Shown piece by piece: positions 48,133 through 57,159 of a DNA stretch of 64,000 bases. Made by a program: the position numbers and the translations under genes. The DNA is from CAVQBP01 sp963848195 (GTDB lineage: Bacteria > Bacteroidota > Ignavibacteria > Ignavibacteriales > Ignavibacteriaceae): the NCBI GenBank assembly GCA_963848195.1, contig CAWKCY010000016.1, forward strand, positions 496,001-560,000, given 5' to 3'. The notes beneath the pieces are model-generated. The model was given only the letters and a program-made list of their open reading frames with translations. It was not told where the DNA came from and searched no databases. Position 1 is the first letter of the stretch, and the number at the start of each line of letters is the position of its first letter.

Positions 48133-48449
48133 AGAGTAGAATAAGATTAATAGACCGATGCAATCCCTTAGAGGGATAGTACAACATTTGGATTTAATCT
48201 AAGGATTAAAGTCTCCTCTTGAAAGAAAATATAGAATTAAGTTATTATCTTTATTATCCTTCACCTGTTCAAAACCCTTTCTATATCCGCTCTGAAACCG
48301 TTTTGAAATCGATTTAAAACCGTTTTGAAACCGTATAGGATAAGCATAAACCACTAGTCAATTAAAATGATTATACTAAGTGTCTGTCGAATGGCTACTA
48401 AATGCCTATAAATGACAATCGAATTACCATCGAATGACAACCGAATTAA
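48133..48449. repeat. Spacer with two different 11-bp-period arrays
   Basis: The 317-base gap holds CCCTTAGAGGGAT and GATTTAATCTAAGGATTAAA hairpin-like pieces near 48170-48210. Four GAAACCGTTTT-type 11-bp units follow at 48294-48337. From about 48389 to 48445 a second array has units AATGACAATCG, AATTACCATCG and AATGACAACCG, also 11 bases. The first array repeats the unit seen at 40256. No gene is seen. Confidence 0.78.
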
Positions 48450-50952
48450 TTATTCTACTATCCCATCCGCCTCAACCTTCTGAACAAGAATGTTAACAGA
48501 AGCTCCCATCAACCCGCTGGAATGTGCAGTGAGTTTAATATTACCTTCCTTCCTTATGGATTGTATAACGGCCAGGCATAATCCATTGAAAGCCTTACGT
48601 TCCATGGCTTTAAATGAATCATGATCTAATGGATTTCCATTTCCTACTCCAAGTATTTTTCCCTCTCCTTCAATTGAAAATTGGACAAGATTATCAGCAT
48701 TTGGTACCACATAGCCGCTCGAATCAACTATTTCAATCTTTACATTTGAAACATCTCTTCCATTAGCATTTAATGTATCATGATCTGCAGCTAAGCGTAT
48801 TCCAGCCGGTCTTCCCGATGTATGGATTTCTTCAGTACATACGACTTTCCCATCAATTTTACCGATTGCTTTAAGTACACCTGGTTCATAGGGAATATCC
48901 CATTCAAGATGAAGATCAGCAGTTGTCGGATGAACTTCAGGTTTTGCATATTTATTCCATGCCCCTGAATGCCCTTGCCTTGGAAATTCAATCCGCTTTT
49001 CCCCATAAGATTTTTCATTCAAAAATAGTTCTACTTCATTGCAATTTGTGTAGCAAAGAACCGGAATTATCTTGTCTTTCTGATTTTGCGGGCTGTCAGC
49101 CATATTCCAGTTGGGAAAGATATGAAGCATCGGTTTCTCAGTCCATTGACTTTGATAAAAATAGTAACCGTCCTTTGGAAAACCGCAAAGATCCATTACC
49201 CCAAATGTCCAGTTTTTATATGGCCAGAATGCTTCTCCAAGATAATCAACTCCTGTCCACATAAAATCCCCTATTACATAGTCATGAACTTTGACAAATT
49301 TCCATAATTGTTCCGCATCAATCATCCTATAATCATAATTAGGATTAATTAAAGAAGAATCACTTCCATACAAGTATTCACCTCGCACCCCTCCGCTGTT
49401 GGATTCACTCTCGGTTCCTATCATTTTCCAGTTCGGATGATCATGATGGTCTATACTGTAATATAATTCCCTTCTTTCATGCCACCTGTCAACATAGTTA
49501 TAACCAACTATATCGAGACCATTTAAAAATTCCAATGTTGTAGCTCCGCCGTCTGCAGCGATATTATCGCATGCCATTGTAACTGGTCTAGTAGGATCTT
49601 CTTCATGACATATTTCAGTTAAATTACGTAAAGTCTTTACTCCTTTTTCTGTTTTCTGATCCGGAACTTCATTCCCTACGCTCCAGATAACAATTGAAGT
49701 ATGGTTACGGTCTCGTTCAAGCATCGAAGTAAATCTTTTTTACTCCATTTATCAAAATAAATATGATAACCATATTCTCTTTTACCTTCTTCCCATTCAT
49801 CAAATGCCTCGTCCATTACAAGAAATCCCATTTCATCGCATAAGTCAAGAAATTCAGGTGCTGGAGGATTATGTGAAGTGCGGATTGCATTGCATCCCAT
49901 TTCCTTTAACTTTTCCAGACGATATTTCCAGACGCCTATAGGTACTGCTGCCCCGACACATCCGCCGTCATGATGTAGACATACACCGTTCATTTTAACT
50001 TGCTCACCATTTAGCAGGAAACCCTTATTAACATCATATTCAATACTGCGGATACCGATTGCAGTTGTTAAACCATCGGTAATATTTTTATCTTCAACAA
50101 TAGTCTGTTGAAGCTTGTATAATGATGGTGAATCAACAGACCATAATAAAGGTGATTTAACTTTTAATATCTGGCTTAATTCAATCGTTTTTTCAGCATC
50201 CAGACTAAATGTAATTTCATTTTCAGCTGCCTGATTTCCATTTTTATCAATAAGCACTGAACGGAGTATACCCTTCCTTAATGATTTATAATTATTTGAG
50301 ATTTGAGTTCTGGCTTTAACTTCAGCAGTCTCTTTTGAAACTTCATGAGTTGTAACATACACACCCCAATGTGCTATATGAAGGGGAGTAAGTTTTACAA
50401 GCCAGACATTTCTATAAATCCCGAACCCGTATACCAGCGAGAATTTGGCTGAAGTGAGTTATCAACTCTAACTGAAATTATATTTTCTCCCTCTTTTAAA
50501 TACGGAGTAAGATCATAGTAAAAACTTGTATAGCCGTAAGGATGAAGTCCAAGATGATTCCCGTTTATCCATACTTCACTGTTCATATAAACACCATCGA
50601 ATTCAATCCATATTATCTTACCAAGATCATCTTTCGTTACTTCAAAATGCTTCCTGTACCACCCAATTCCGGTAGGAAGATAACCTCCGTTCCCTCCAGC
50701 TGGCGCATCCTTACTGAACTCTCCTTCAATGCTCCAATCATGCGGAATATTTAATTTTCTCCATGAATTATCATCGAAAGAATATTCTTCAGCTCCTTTT
50801 TGATCACCAGGTTTAAATAACCAGTTGAAATCCATTAATAATCGCTCTCGCGGACTTGTTTCTTTTTCTCCTTTACTGATTCCGGTCATTACAATTAGTG
50901 ATAAGAAAAGGACTATCAACGAATTAATTGAAACATTTTTAAAAATATTCAT
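48450..50952 (-). pseudogene. Beta-galactosidase, GH2, two frameshifts
   Basis: Three frames spell one secreted GH2 enzyme. The first (50952-50395) has a signal peptide and the sugar-binding jelly roll (NIPHDWSIEGEF, GIGWYRKHF, NGNHLGLHPYGYTSF). The second (about 50362-49740) has the immunoglobulin-like domain and barrel start (MNGVCLHHDGG, GCNAIRTSHNPPAPEFLDLCDEMG). The third (about 49724-48450) carries the acid/base Glu in IVIWSVGNEVPD, the nucleophile Glu in IGTESES, and C-terminal beta domains. One extra T near 50397 and one missing A near 49724 explain the breaks. It lies beside galK and a symporter, so lactose or galactoside hydrolysis is likely. Two single-base corrections would restore it. 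Confidence 0.87.
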
Positions 50953-51109
50953 TTCAATTTCCCTTTAAATAATTTTATTATTAAATGTAGCTCATATGAG
51001 ATTATTGTTTCAGAAACATTTGACTTCTTATATCCTTTCTCCGGGATTCTTCAATTTACAATTAAGTTTTATATGATCTATTTCAAATTAACTATTAATG
51101 CAATTGTTT

Positions 51110-51123
51110 GCGGTAACGATTGC
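51110..51123. promoter_or_regulatory. LacI-type operator candidate upstream of the beta-galactosidase gene
   Basis: On the minus strand the site reads GCAATCGTTACCGC, about 160 bases before the beta-galactosidase start. It shares the core GCAA[CT]CGTT with the site at 54536-54547 next to the lacI remnant. A/T-rich palindromic neighbours (GCAAATTGCAA) add dyad symmetry. The surrounding 248-base gap shows no gene. Confidence 0.4.
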
Positions 51124-51200
51124 AGCAAATTGCAAAATTTATATTTATCCTATTTAATCATGTTGCGCTATTCTGCTGTTTTAAAGGGTAACAATTAATG

Positions 51201-52376
51201 TCATGCAGTAACATCTTTTGACATTTCAACAGTATCTGTTCCGTTAACGATTTTCGTCACATAAATATTAGCTTCTATACCAAACGCTTTCTTATAGGTT
51301 TCTTTCACCTCAATACTTATTGAATCAATTGCATCATTTTCAATTAAATTTATAGTGCAGCCGCCAAATCCCCCTCCCATCATTCTTGAACCATATACAT
51401 TTGGATTTTCTTTTAAGAGTCCGACCAGGAAATCTAATTCTTTACAACTAACCTCATAATCTTTGCTTAATCCTTCATGTGTTTGATACATCAATGCTCC
51501 GAAAATCTTTAAATCATGTATACTTAGTGCCTCGCAGGCTTTAATCAACCTCCCATTCTCTTCAACTACATATTTGCATCTTTTATATATAATAGGATTT
51601 AATCTCGACTTATATTCATTCAGCAATTCCGGTGATACATCCCGCAAGCTTTCAATCTGGGGATAGTCTGTCTTTATTATCTTTATTCCGTCACTGCACT
51701 CTTTCCTCCTCTGGTTATATTCTGATGTAGCTAAAGAATGAGATACATTTGTATCGAATAAAACTATTGAGATATTGTTATAATCAAACGGGAAGTAATC
51801 CTTTTCAAGTGACCGGCAGTCTATTCTGAGTACATTCCCGCTTTTCCCGAATATATTTATATACTGGTCCATTATCCCGCACTTTACTCCAACAAATTCA
51901 TTTTCTGCTTTCTGTGACATTTTAACCAGTGACAGCTTATCTATCTCAAGATTAAAGATATGATTTAAGGCAAATGCTAATCCTGCTTCCAGTGCTGCGG
52001 ATGATGATAATCCTGCACCAATTGGAATATTACCTCCAAATACACAATTAAATCCGCTGAATTGGTAACCTCCTCTTTTTAGCTGATCTGCTACCCCTAA
52101 CAAGTAATTCGCCCACTCTTTCTCTGACCTTTTGATATCTTCTATTGAACCTTCATAAAACTCATTCTTGTCATAGGCAAATATTTTACAGCTATTATCG
52201 CTCCGTGGAGTGACTGCCAGATATATAACCTTATCTATTGCAGCCGGCAGTACAAAGCCCATATTGTAATCCGTGTGTTCTCCAATCAGATTTACTCTAC
52301 CCGGTGAACGGAATAAATACGGTTCTTCGGCATATAATTCCTTAAACTTCCTTTTTATTTCTCTTAATAATTTCAT
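51201..52376 (-). CDS. galK: Galactokinase
   Basis: The 391-residue protein has all three GHMP-kinase motifs. The galactokinase signature PGRVNLIGEHTDYN lies at about 25-38, the phosphate-binding loop PIGAGLSSSAALEAG at about 118-132, and GSRMMGGGFGGCTI near 340. It phosphorylates galactose to galactose-1-phosphate in the cytoplasm, the first Leloir step. It follows the symporter and the small membrane protein with gaps of 21 and 7 bases, so the three form an operon for galactose uptake and entry. Length and motifs are normal. galT and galE are not in the window. Confidence 0.97.
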   Translation of the reverse strand: MKLLREIKRKFKELYAEEPYLFRSPGRVNLIGEHTDYNMGFVLPAAIDKVIYLAVTPRSDNSCKIFAYDKNEFYEGSIEDIKRSEKEWANYLLGVADQLKRGGYQFSGFNCVFGGNIPIGAGLSSSAALEAGLAFALNHIFNLEIDKLSLVKMSQKAENEFVGVKCGIMDQYINIFGKSGNVLRIDCRSLEKDYFPFDYNNISIVLFDTNVSHSLATSEYNQRRKECSDGIKIIKTDYPQIESLRDVSPELLNEYKSRLNPIIYKRCKYVVEENGRLIKACEALSIHDLKIFGALMYQTHEGLSKDYEVSCKELDFLVGLLKENPNVYGSRMMGGGFGGCTINLIENDAIDSISIEVKETYKKAFGIEANIYVTKIVNGTDTVEMSKDVTA

Positions 52377-52383
52377 TCCCTGC

Positions 52384-52584
52384 TCACACCGTTTCTTTTC
52401 TTGTTTTTAAATACATAACTCCGCCGAAAATTATCATTATTGCACCCCACCATATATCCGGGTGCGTACTTGCAAGTACTGTTTTAGCTATCGGGGGATT
52501 AAATAAATTATATATACCGCTGAGAAATATTATCCCTCCCATTACAAGCAATATCAATCCTACAAAAAACCAGATGGGTTTCAT
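52384..52584 (-). CDS. Small two-helix membrane protein
   Basis: The 66-residue protein has two hydrophobic helices (about 4-26 and 43-60, with WWGAIMIIFGGVMYL) joined by a short polar loop, and a basic C-terminus. It is tightly packed between the symporter gene (gap 21) and galK (gap 7) and so is surely transcribed with them. No family is recognised with confidence. It could be an accessory subunit of the symporter or an unrelated small membrane protein. Confidence 0.7.
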   Translation of the reverse strand: MKPIWFFVGLILLVMGGIIFLSGIYNLFNPPIAKTVLASTHPDIWWGAIMIIFGGVMYLKTRKETV

Positions 52585-52605
52585 AAACTTTTCCTTCTTT
52601 ATTTA

Positions 52606-54279
52606 TCACCAGAATATTATATTCAGTATAATCAGTATTATAAAAGATATTATTGCAACAAATTCCGGGCGTTTTACAAATGGTATATGACGGTCAATCT
52701 TTTCTTCCGTTAATCCTTTTACCAACCCAACAAGCTCTTGCTTCGGCTTCTTTGTTGTAAATAAACTTATTACTACCGTAACAACAACACATATCAGCCA
52801 GGCCCACCACGCTCGCCAGAAGTTCGCTGCCATATCACTCTGAACACTTGACATTGTGATTATGCTTTGGCTGAACCAGTCAAATTTTACCGCCATATAC
52901 ATTGTAAATGACGAGGCCATTCCTGCAACCAATCCCCAGAATGCTCCATTCGGGGTTATCCACCAGATAAACATCCCAAGAAGCATTGTTGCGAATAACG
53001 GTGCATTTACCCATGAAAATATCGCCTGCATATAATCCATTATACTTGGGAAACTTTTTGCCCAATATGCGGTTACCAGTGATATTGCTACTCCTACTAT
53101 CGTCGAAACCCTTCCCATCCACAGCAAATGTGCATCTGATGCATTCTTATTTAATACACTTTTATATATGTCATATGTCCATACTGTATTAAATGCACTT
53201 ATATTTCCTGCCTGTCCTGCCATAAATCCTGCAAGAAGTGCCGTAACTCCCAATCCTACTAACCCTGTTGGATAATACCTTGCTATCAATAACGGTAATG
53301 CCGAATCATAATTTATATGCCCTCCGTCATGGATAAGCTTAAATCCGCTGTGGGGATCATTGGAGAGTACGATTGCAATCAGACCTGCAAGTATTACAAT
53401 AAAAGGAAGTGCCATCTTAAAGAATGAAGCCACTATCGGTGTAAAACGGGCTGAACGTAAATTCTTTGCTGAAAATGCACGCTGGATAACCAGAAAGTCC
53501 GTTGTCCAGTATCCGAATGAAAGCACAAATCCTAATCCTAGTACAATTCCTGCCCAGTTTATAAACATTCCGTTTTCCGTTGGATTACCTGATGTAGACC
53601 AGAGGGTGGTAAATGATACCTGTGAAAACTCATTTATCCTGGTTACTATTTCATGCCAGCTACCTATTTCTATAAATCCCAGAATTGAAACCAGAAATAA
53701 ACCGAACCAGATCATGAAAAACTGAATTATCTCTGTGAATATCGCAGACATTAGTCCGCTCATACCTACATATAATGCAACGGTAATAGCAGATATCCAC
53801 ATACTTACATCCCAGTTCCAGCCCAGAAAAGTATGTAATACAAGTGCCATTGCATATAGATTGATACCCGATACCAGAAGTGTCATTATTGCGAAAGCTA
53901 TTCCATTCAATACCCTGGTTTTCTCATCAAATCGAAGCTTAAGGTATCCAGGTACCGATTTAATTTTACTGCTGTAGTAAAACGGCATCATATAAACACC
54001 AAGGAACAGCATGGCAGGGATTGCACCAATCCAATAAAAGTGAGCTACAAACATCCCGTATTTAAAGGTATTGCCTGTCATTCCCAGAAGTTCCAGTGCC
54101 CCGAGGTTGGCTGAAAGGAATGCAAGTCCTGCTACCCATGATGAGTTCTTTCGTCCGGCCAGGAAGAAATCCTCTTCATTTTTGGTAAATCTTCTAAGAT
54201 ACCAGCCTATGCCGAGTACAAATGCAAAATAGACCAGGATTATTATCCAGTCTATAAAGGATAGTCCGATTGTCTGCAT
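52606..54279 (-). CDS. Sodium:solute symporter (SSS family), probable galactose/hexose transporter
   Basis: The 557-residue protein has about fourteen membrane segments and SSS features: NEEDFFLAGRKNSSWVAGLAFLSANLG near the N-terminus, FYSSKIKSVPGYLKLRF and SGLMSAIFTEIIQFFMIWFGL. The central LGVTALLAGFMAGQAGNISAFNTVWTYDIY is the sodium-binding SSS signature. The start at 54279 fits the first helix (SFIDWIIILVYFAFVLGIGWYL). Position before galK suggests sodium-driven uptake of galactose or a related sugar. The substrate is inferred. A LacI-type remnant lies immediately upstream. Confidence 0.93.
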   Translation of the reverse strand: MQTIGLSFIDWIIILVYFAFVLGIGWYLRRFTKNEEDFFLAGRKNSSWVAGLAFLSANLGALELLGMTGNTFKYGMFVAHFYWIGAIPAMLFLGVYMMPFYYSSKIKSVPGYLKLRFDEKTRVLNGIAFAIMTLLVSGINLYAMALVLHTFLGWNWDVSMWISAITVALYVGMSGLMSAIFTEIIQFFMIWFGLFLVSILGFIEIGSWHEIVTRINEFSQVSFTTLWSTSGNPTENGMFINWAGIVLGLGFVLSFGYWTTDFLVIQRAFSAKNLRSARFTPIVASFFKMALPFIVILAGLIAIVLSNDPHSGFKLIHDGGHINYDSALPLLIARYYPTGLVGLGVTALLAGFMAGQAGNISAFNTVWTYDIYKSVLNKNASDAHLLWMGRVSTIVGVAISLVTAYWAKSFPSIMDYMQAIFSWVNAPLFATMLLGMFIWWITPNGAFWGLVAGMASSFTMYMAVKFDWFSQSIITMSSVQSDMAANFWRAWWAWLICVVVTVVISLFTTKKPKQELVGLVKGLTEEKIDRHIPFVKRPEFVAIISFIILIILNIIFW

Positions 54280-54299
54280 ATATTTTTACTTTATAATAT

Positions 54300-54520
54300 T
54301 GTGAGATTATTTCAGGAACGATTACTCCTATTACAGCAGTTTTATTGCTTTTTAAACTTTGGTCGATTAGATTAAATGAATAGTTTAATTTCTTGGCTAA
54401 TATTATCCCCTCGTTTTTTGTCTCCTCTTTAATTTCTGGGTGATCATTTAAGACGCTGAATAGAGTAGATGCAGATAACCTTAACTTTTTGGGTATGTCC
54501 GTAATAATCATATTTCGCAT
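54300..54520 (-). pseudogene. LacI-family regulator remnant (DNA-binding domain only)
   Basis: The start at 54520 encodes a LacI-type helix-turn-helix and hinge: ITDIPKKLRLSASTLFSVLNDHPEI, then KLNYSFNLIDQSLKSNKTAVIGVIVPEI (about residues 5-72). Homology ends there, just before the symporter gene; the frame runs on to 54194 inside that gene with unrelated residues. The roughly 270-residue sugar-sensing domain is gone. Changes within the HTH (LFSV where SRAL is usual) suggest decay, although a minimal DNA-binding protein cannot be excluded. An operator-like site lies just upstream. Confidence 0.72.
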
Positions 54521-54535
54521 AAAAATAACGTTCCC

Positions 54536-54547
54536 GCAAACGGTTGC
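54536..54547. promoter_or_regulatory. LacI-type operator candidate at the lacI remnant
   Basis: GCAAACGGTTGC (minus strand GCAACCGTTTGC) is a near-palindrome with a central CpG, typical of LacI/PurR-family sites, 16 bases before the remnant's ATG. A half-like AACGTT follows at 54528-54533. It is the best candidate autoregulatory site of the lost regulator. Confidence 0.5.
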
Positions 54548-54720
54548 AATCTACATCTTTAATGCTTATTTGTCAAGCTTCTTTATTCTTAAATTCATCT
54601 GCAGCCAGCATGATCTTTTGGTTTGATAGCTTAAAACAATAATAATTATTTATAGGCACAATCATATATATTTTTTATTTTTAAATATAAATATCTTTGA
54701 TAAATAAAAATACAAAAATT

Positions 54721-56139
54721 ATGCTGTCTATTTATAATACTCTTACTAAACAAAAAGAAGAATTTAAACCTATTAATCCTCCCGATGTGAAAATCTATGT
54801 GTGCGGTCCTACAGTCTATGATTATTTTCATATTGGTAATGCCCGAACTTTTATTATGGCTGATATTATTAGAAGATATCTTCAATATAAAGGATTTAAA
54901 ACTAAATATGTTATGAATTTAACAGATGTTGATGATAGAATTATAAAAAAATCTAATGATGAAAAAATTGAATCCCATGTTGTAGCTGAAAAGTACACAA
55001 AAGCTTTTTTTGAAGATATAGAAAAATTGAAAATTCAAGAAGCTGATATGTATCCAAAAGCTACCGAACATATTGATGATATAATTAAAATGATTAAGGA
55101 ATTGGAAAAAAATGGTTATGCCTATGAAGTTGATGGAAATGTCTTTTATGAAGTTCATAAATTCAATGGATATGGTAAACTAAGTGGAAAGAATCTTGAT
55201 GAACTTGAATCTGGTGCTCGGGTTGAAGTTAACACTGATAAAAAAGATCCGTTGGACTTTGCCCTATGGAAAAAAGCAAAAAAAGGTGAACCTTTTTGGG
55301 ATAGCCCGTGGGGGCAGGGAAGACCTGGATGGCATATAGAGTGTTCCGCAATGAGCTGCAAACATTTAGGTGAGACTTTTGATATTCATGTCGGTGGACA
55401 TGATTTAATTTTTCCCCATCATGAAAATGAAATTGCTCAGAGTGAAGGCGCTAATAGAAAAAAATTCGTAAACTATTGGATTCATTTCGGTTTCTTGAAT
55501 ATCGATAATGAAAAAATGTCTAAATCGTTAGGTAACTTTTTTACAGCAAGAGATATATTAAAAAAATATTCGGCTGAAGCTATAAGATTGGCCTTCTCAC
55601 AAACTAATTATGCCGGTCCTTTAAACTTCAGTGATGAACTTTTATCTTCCGCAGAAAAAGGATTGGAAAAGTTAAATAACCTTGCTGAAAGGATTGAAGA
55701 AGAAATCAAATTGGATAGAAATGATGCTATATCCCCTGATTTCAATTTTGAAAAATATCGTGCTGATTTCGAATCAGCAATGGATGATAATCTAAATACT
55801 CCCCAAGCCTCTGCCGTTATTTTTGATTTCATTCGGGATGTTAATAAAACCATATCTGCCAATGTTAGTATTAATAAAGAGTTTTATTCTAATATTAAAA
55901 ATTTCCTGCTGCAGACAGCCGAAGGTGTTTTGGGAATCCTTGACTTCTCAAAAGTAACTTCTCAAAGTAGCGGTGAATTGCAGAATGAGCTTATGGAACT
56001 CTTTATTAAATTGAGAAATAATGCAAAGAACGAAAAGAATTTTGCGCTCGCTGATAAAATAAGAGACGAATTAAAAGAATTGGGAATAATTCTACAAGAC
56101 TCCAAAGATAAAACAATTTATAAAATTGTAAAGAGATGA
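54721..56139 (+). CDS. cysS: Cysteinyl-tRNA synthetase
   Basis: The ATG at 54721 is used; a TTG at 54697 would add eight residues of no family character. The 472-residue protein has the class I features YVCGPTVYDYFHIGNAR (zinc-ligand Cys about 28, HIGH-type motif 37-40), YVMNLTDVDDRI, GRPGWHIECSAMS, GGHDLIFPHHENE and KMSKSLGNFFTARD near 264. It charges tRNA-Cys with cysteine in the cytoplasm. Length is normal for bacterial CysS. It is followed after 56 bases by the YgjP-like peptidase gene. The reading frame is intact, in contrast with the decayed genes upstream. Confidence 0.97.
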   Translation: MLSIYNTLTKQKEEFKPINPPDVKIYVCGPTVYDYFHIGNARTFIMADIIRRYLQYKGFKTKYVMNLTDVDDRIIKKSNDEKIESHVVAEKYTKAFFEDIEKLKIQEADMYPKATEHIDDIIKMIKELEKNGYAYEVDGNVFYEVHKFNGYGKLSGKNLDELESGARVEVNTDKKDPLDFALWKKAKKGEPFWDSPWGQGRPGWHIECSAMSCKHLGETFDIHVGGHDLIFPHHENEIAQSEGANRKKFVNYWIHFGFLNIDNEKMSKSLGNFFTARDILKKYSAEAIRLAFSQTNYAGPLNFSDELLSSAEKGLEKLNNLAERIEEEIKLDRNDAISPDFNFEKYRADFESAMDDNLNTPQASAVIFDFIRDVNKTISANVSINKEFYSNIKNFLLQTAEGVLGILDFSKVTSQSSGELQNELMELFIKLRNNAKNEKNFALADKIRDELKELGIILQDSKDKTIYKIVKR

Positions 56140-56195
56140 GTATTTAATTGAGATTAAAGGAATTGAAAAGATTATAACCAAAAGGAATCTGTATA

Positions 56196-56885
56196 ATGAG
56201 GAACAAGATTAGCTACGCTAAGCTTTTCATTAACAATGCCGAACTTACATATCAAATAAGATTTAGTAGAAAAGCCAAATATCTTCAGTTGAGAATTACT
56301 TCCTCCAGTCAGCTTGAATTAATTATTCCTAAAAGGTATTCCATAAAAGATGGAGAAAAATTTATTCGTGATAAGATTGGATGGATAAAAAAATATCAAA
56401 AAAGCTTAATCCTTTTACCGGACAAAAAGGATTTTTTTCTTTTCGGAGATAAGATTAAAATAGAACAAGTTTTTAATTTCTTCCTAACTAAACATAATCT
56501 TAATTTCAAAAATAATATCTTATTTGTCGAAAGCCCCGCTGATAGCAGAATTACTAAAGAAGATATTCATCATTTCTATTTAAAAAAAATGGCTAAAAAC
56601 TATTTCTCTGAAAGAGTTAAATATTTTGCTCAAAAATATGGCTTTATTTATAAAACAGTCAAAATAAGAGGACAAAAAACAAGGTGGGGAAGTTGCTCTT
56701 CAAAAGGCAGCCTATCATTTAATTATAAATTAATCCAGTTTAGAAAAGAAGTGATCGATTATGTCATTATTCACGAATTATGTCATACTAAAGAATTGAA
56801 CCACTCTCCTAAATTTTGGAAACTCGTTGCAAAATACACCCCGGACTATAAAACTCTAAAAAAAGAATTAAAGAGCTCATTATAG
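56196..56885 (+). CDS. YgjP/DUF45-type zinc metallopeptidase-like protein
   Basis: The 229-residue protein matches the DUF45 (YgjP, SprT-related) family. It has RFSRKAKYLQLRI at the N-terminus, then KIRGQKTRWGSCSSKGSLSFNYKLIQ and the zinc-binding IIHELCHTKELNHSPKFW, with HELCH at about 193-197. Family members are cytoplasmic gluzincins of uncertain substrate; some are linked to type I restriction loci or stress, but nothing of that kind is next to it here. It probably shares a transcript with cysS. No signal peptide or membrane segment is seen. Confidence 0.92.
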   Translation: MRNKISYAKLFINNAELTYQIRFSRKAKYLQLRITSSSQLELIIPKRYSIKDGEKFIRDKIGWIKKYQKSLILLPDKKDFFLFGDKIKIEQVFNFFLTKHNLNFKNNILFVESPADSRITKEDIHHFYLKKMAKNYFSERVKYFAQKYGFIYKTVKIRGQKTRWGSCSSKGSLSFNYKLIQFRKEVIDYVIIHELCHTKELNHSPKFWKLVAKYTPDYKTLKKELKSSL

Positions 56886-57159
56886 CACACCTGTGTGAAT
56901 ACCATATATTGCCATGGATTTATCCAACAAAGGTTAACACCGGACTTTTAGTCCAGTCCCTCCCCCTCTCCTTACTAAGGAGAGGGGGCTGGGGGGTGAG
57001 GTTATTTTAAGTACTTTCACACAGCCTCTTTTAGTCCGGTGCATAGGCTGACTTTTCACACACCCTCTTTATCCAACGGATAATATCAGTAAACTTATAA
57101 TCCTCTTTAGTTAGTGGGTTTTTTCAAAGCCTCCATGATATGCAATATAAAAAACTAAA
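56886..57159. repeat. Hairpin repeats between convergent genes
   Basis: A perfect 27-bp palindrome spans 56962-56988 (arms CCCCCTCTCCTTA and TAAGGAGAGGGGG around one C). GGATTTATCC lies at 56916, and CCGGACTTTTAGTCCAG-like pairing at 56940. TTTCACACAGCCTCTTTTAG (57015-57034) and CACACACCCTCTTTATCC (about 57056) also occur. This is the most complete example of the dispersed hairpin family and may end transcription from both sides. Confidence 0.87.

Noticed and set aside
40256..48445. CRISPR array
   Set aside because: The repeat units are 11 bases, contiguous and without spacers; no cas gene is nearby.
53360..53977. Open frames of 80-121 codons antisense to the symporter gene
   Set aside because: They mirror the hydrophobic coding pattern of the symporter on the other strand, with no ribosome-binding site or recognisable domain.
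54697..54720. TTG start of cysS giving eight extra residues
   Set aside because: The ATG at 54721 directly precedes the conserved LSIYNTLT opening of CysS, and the extra residues are not family-like.
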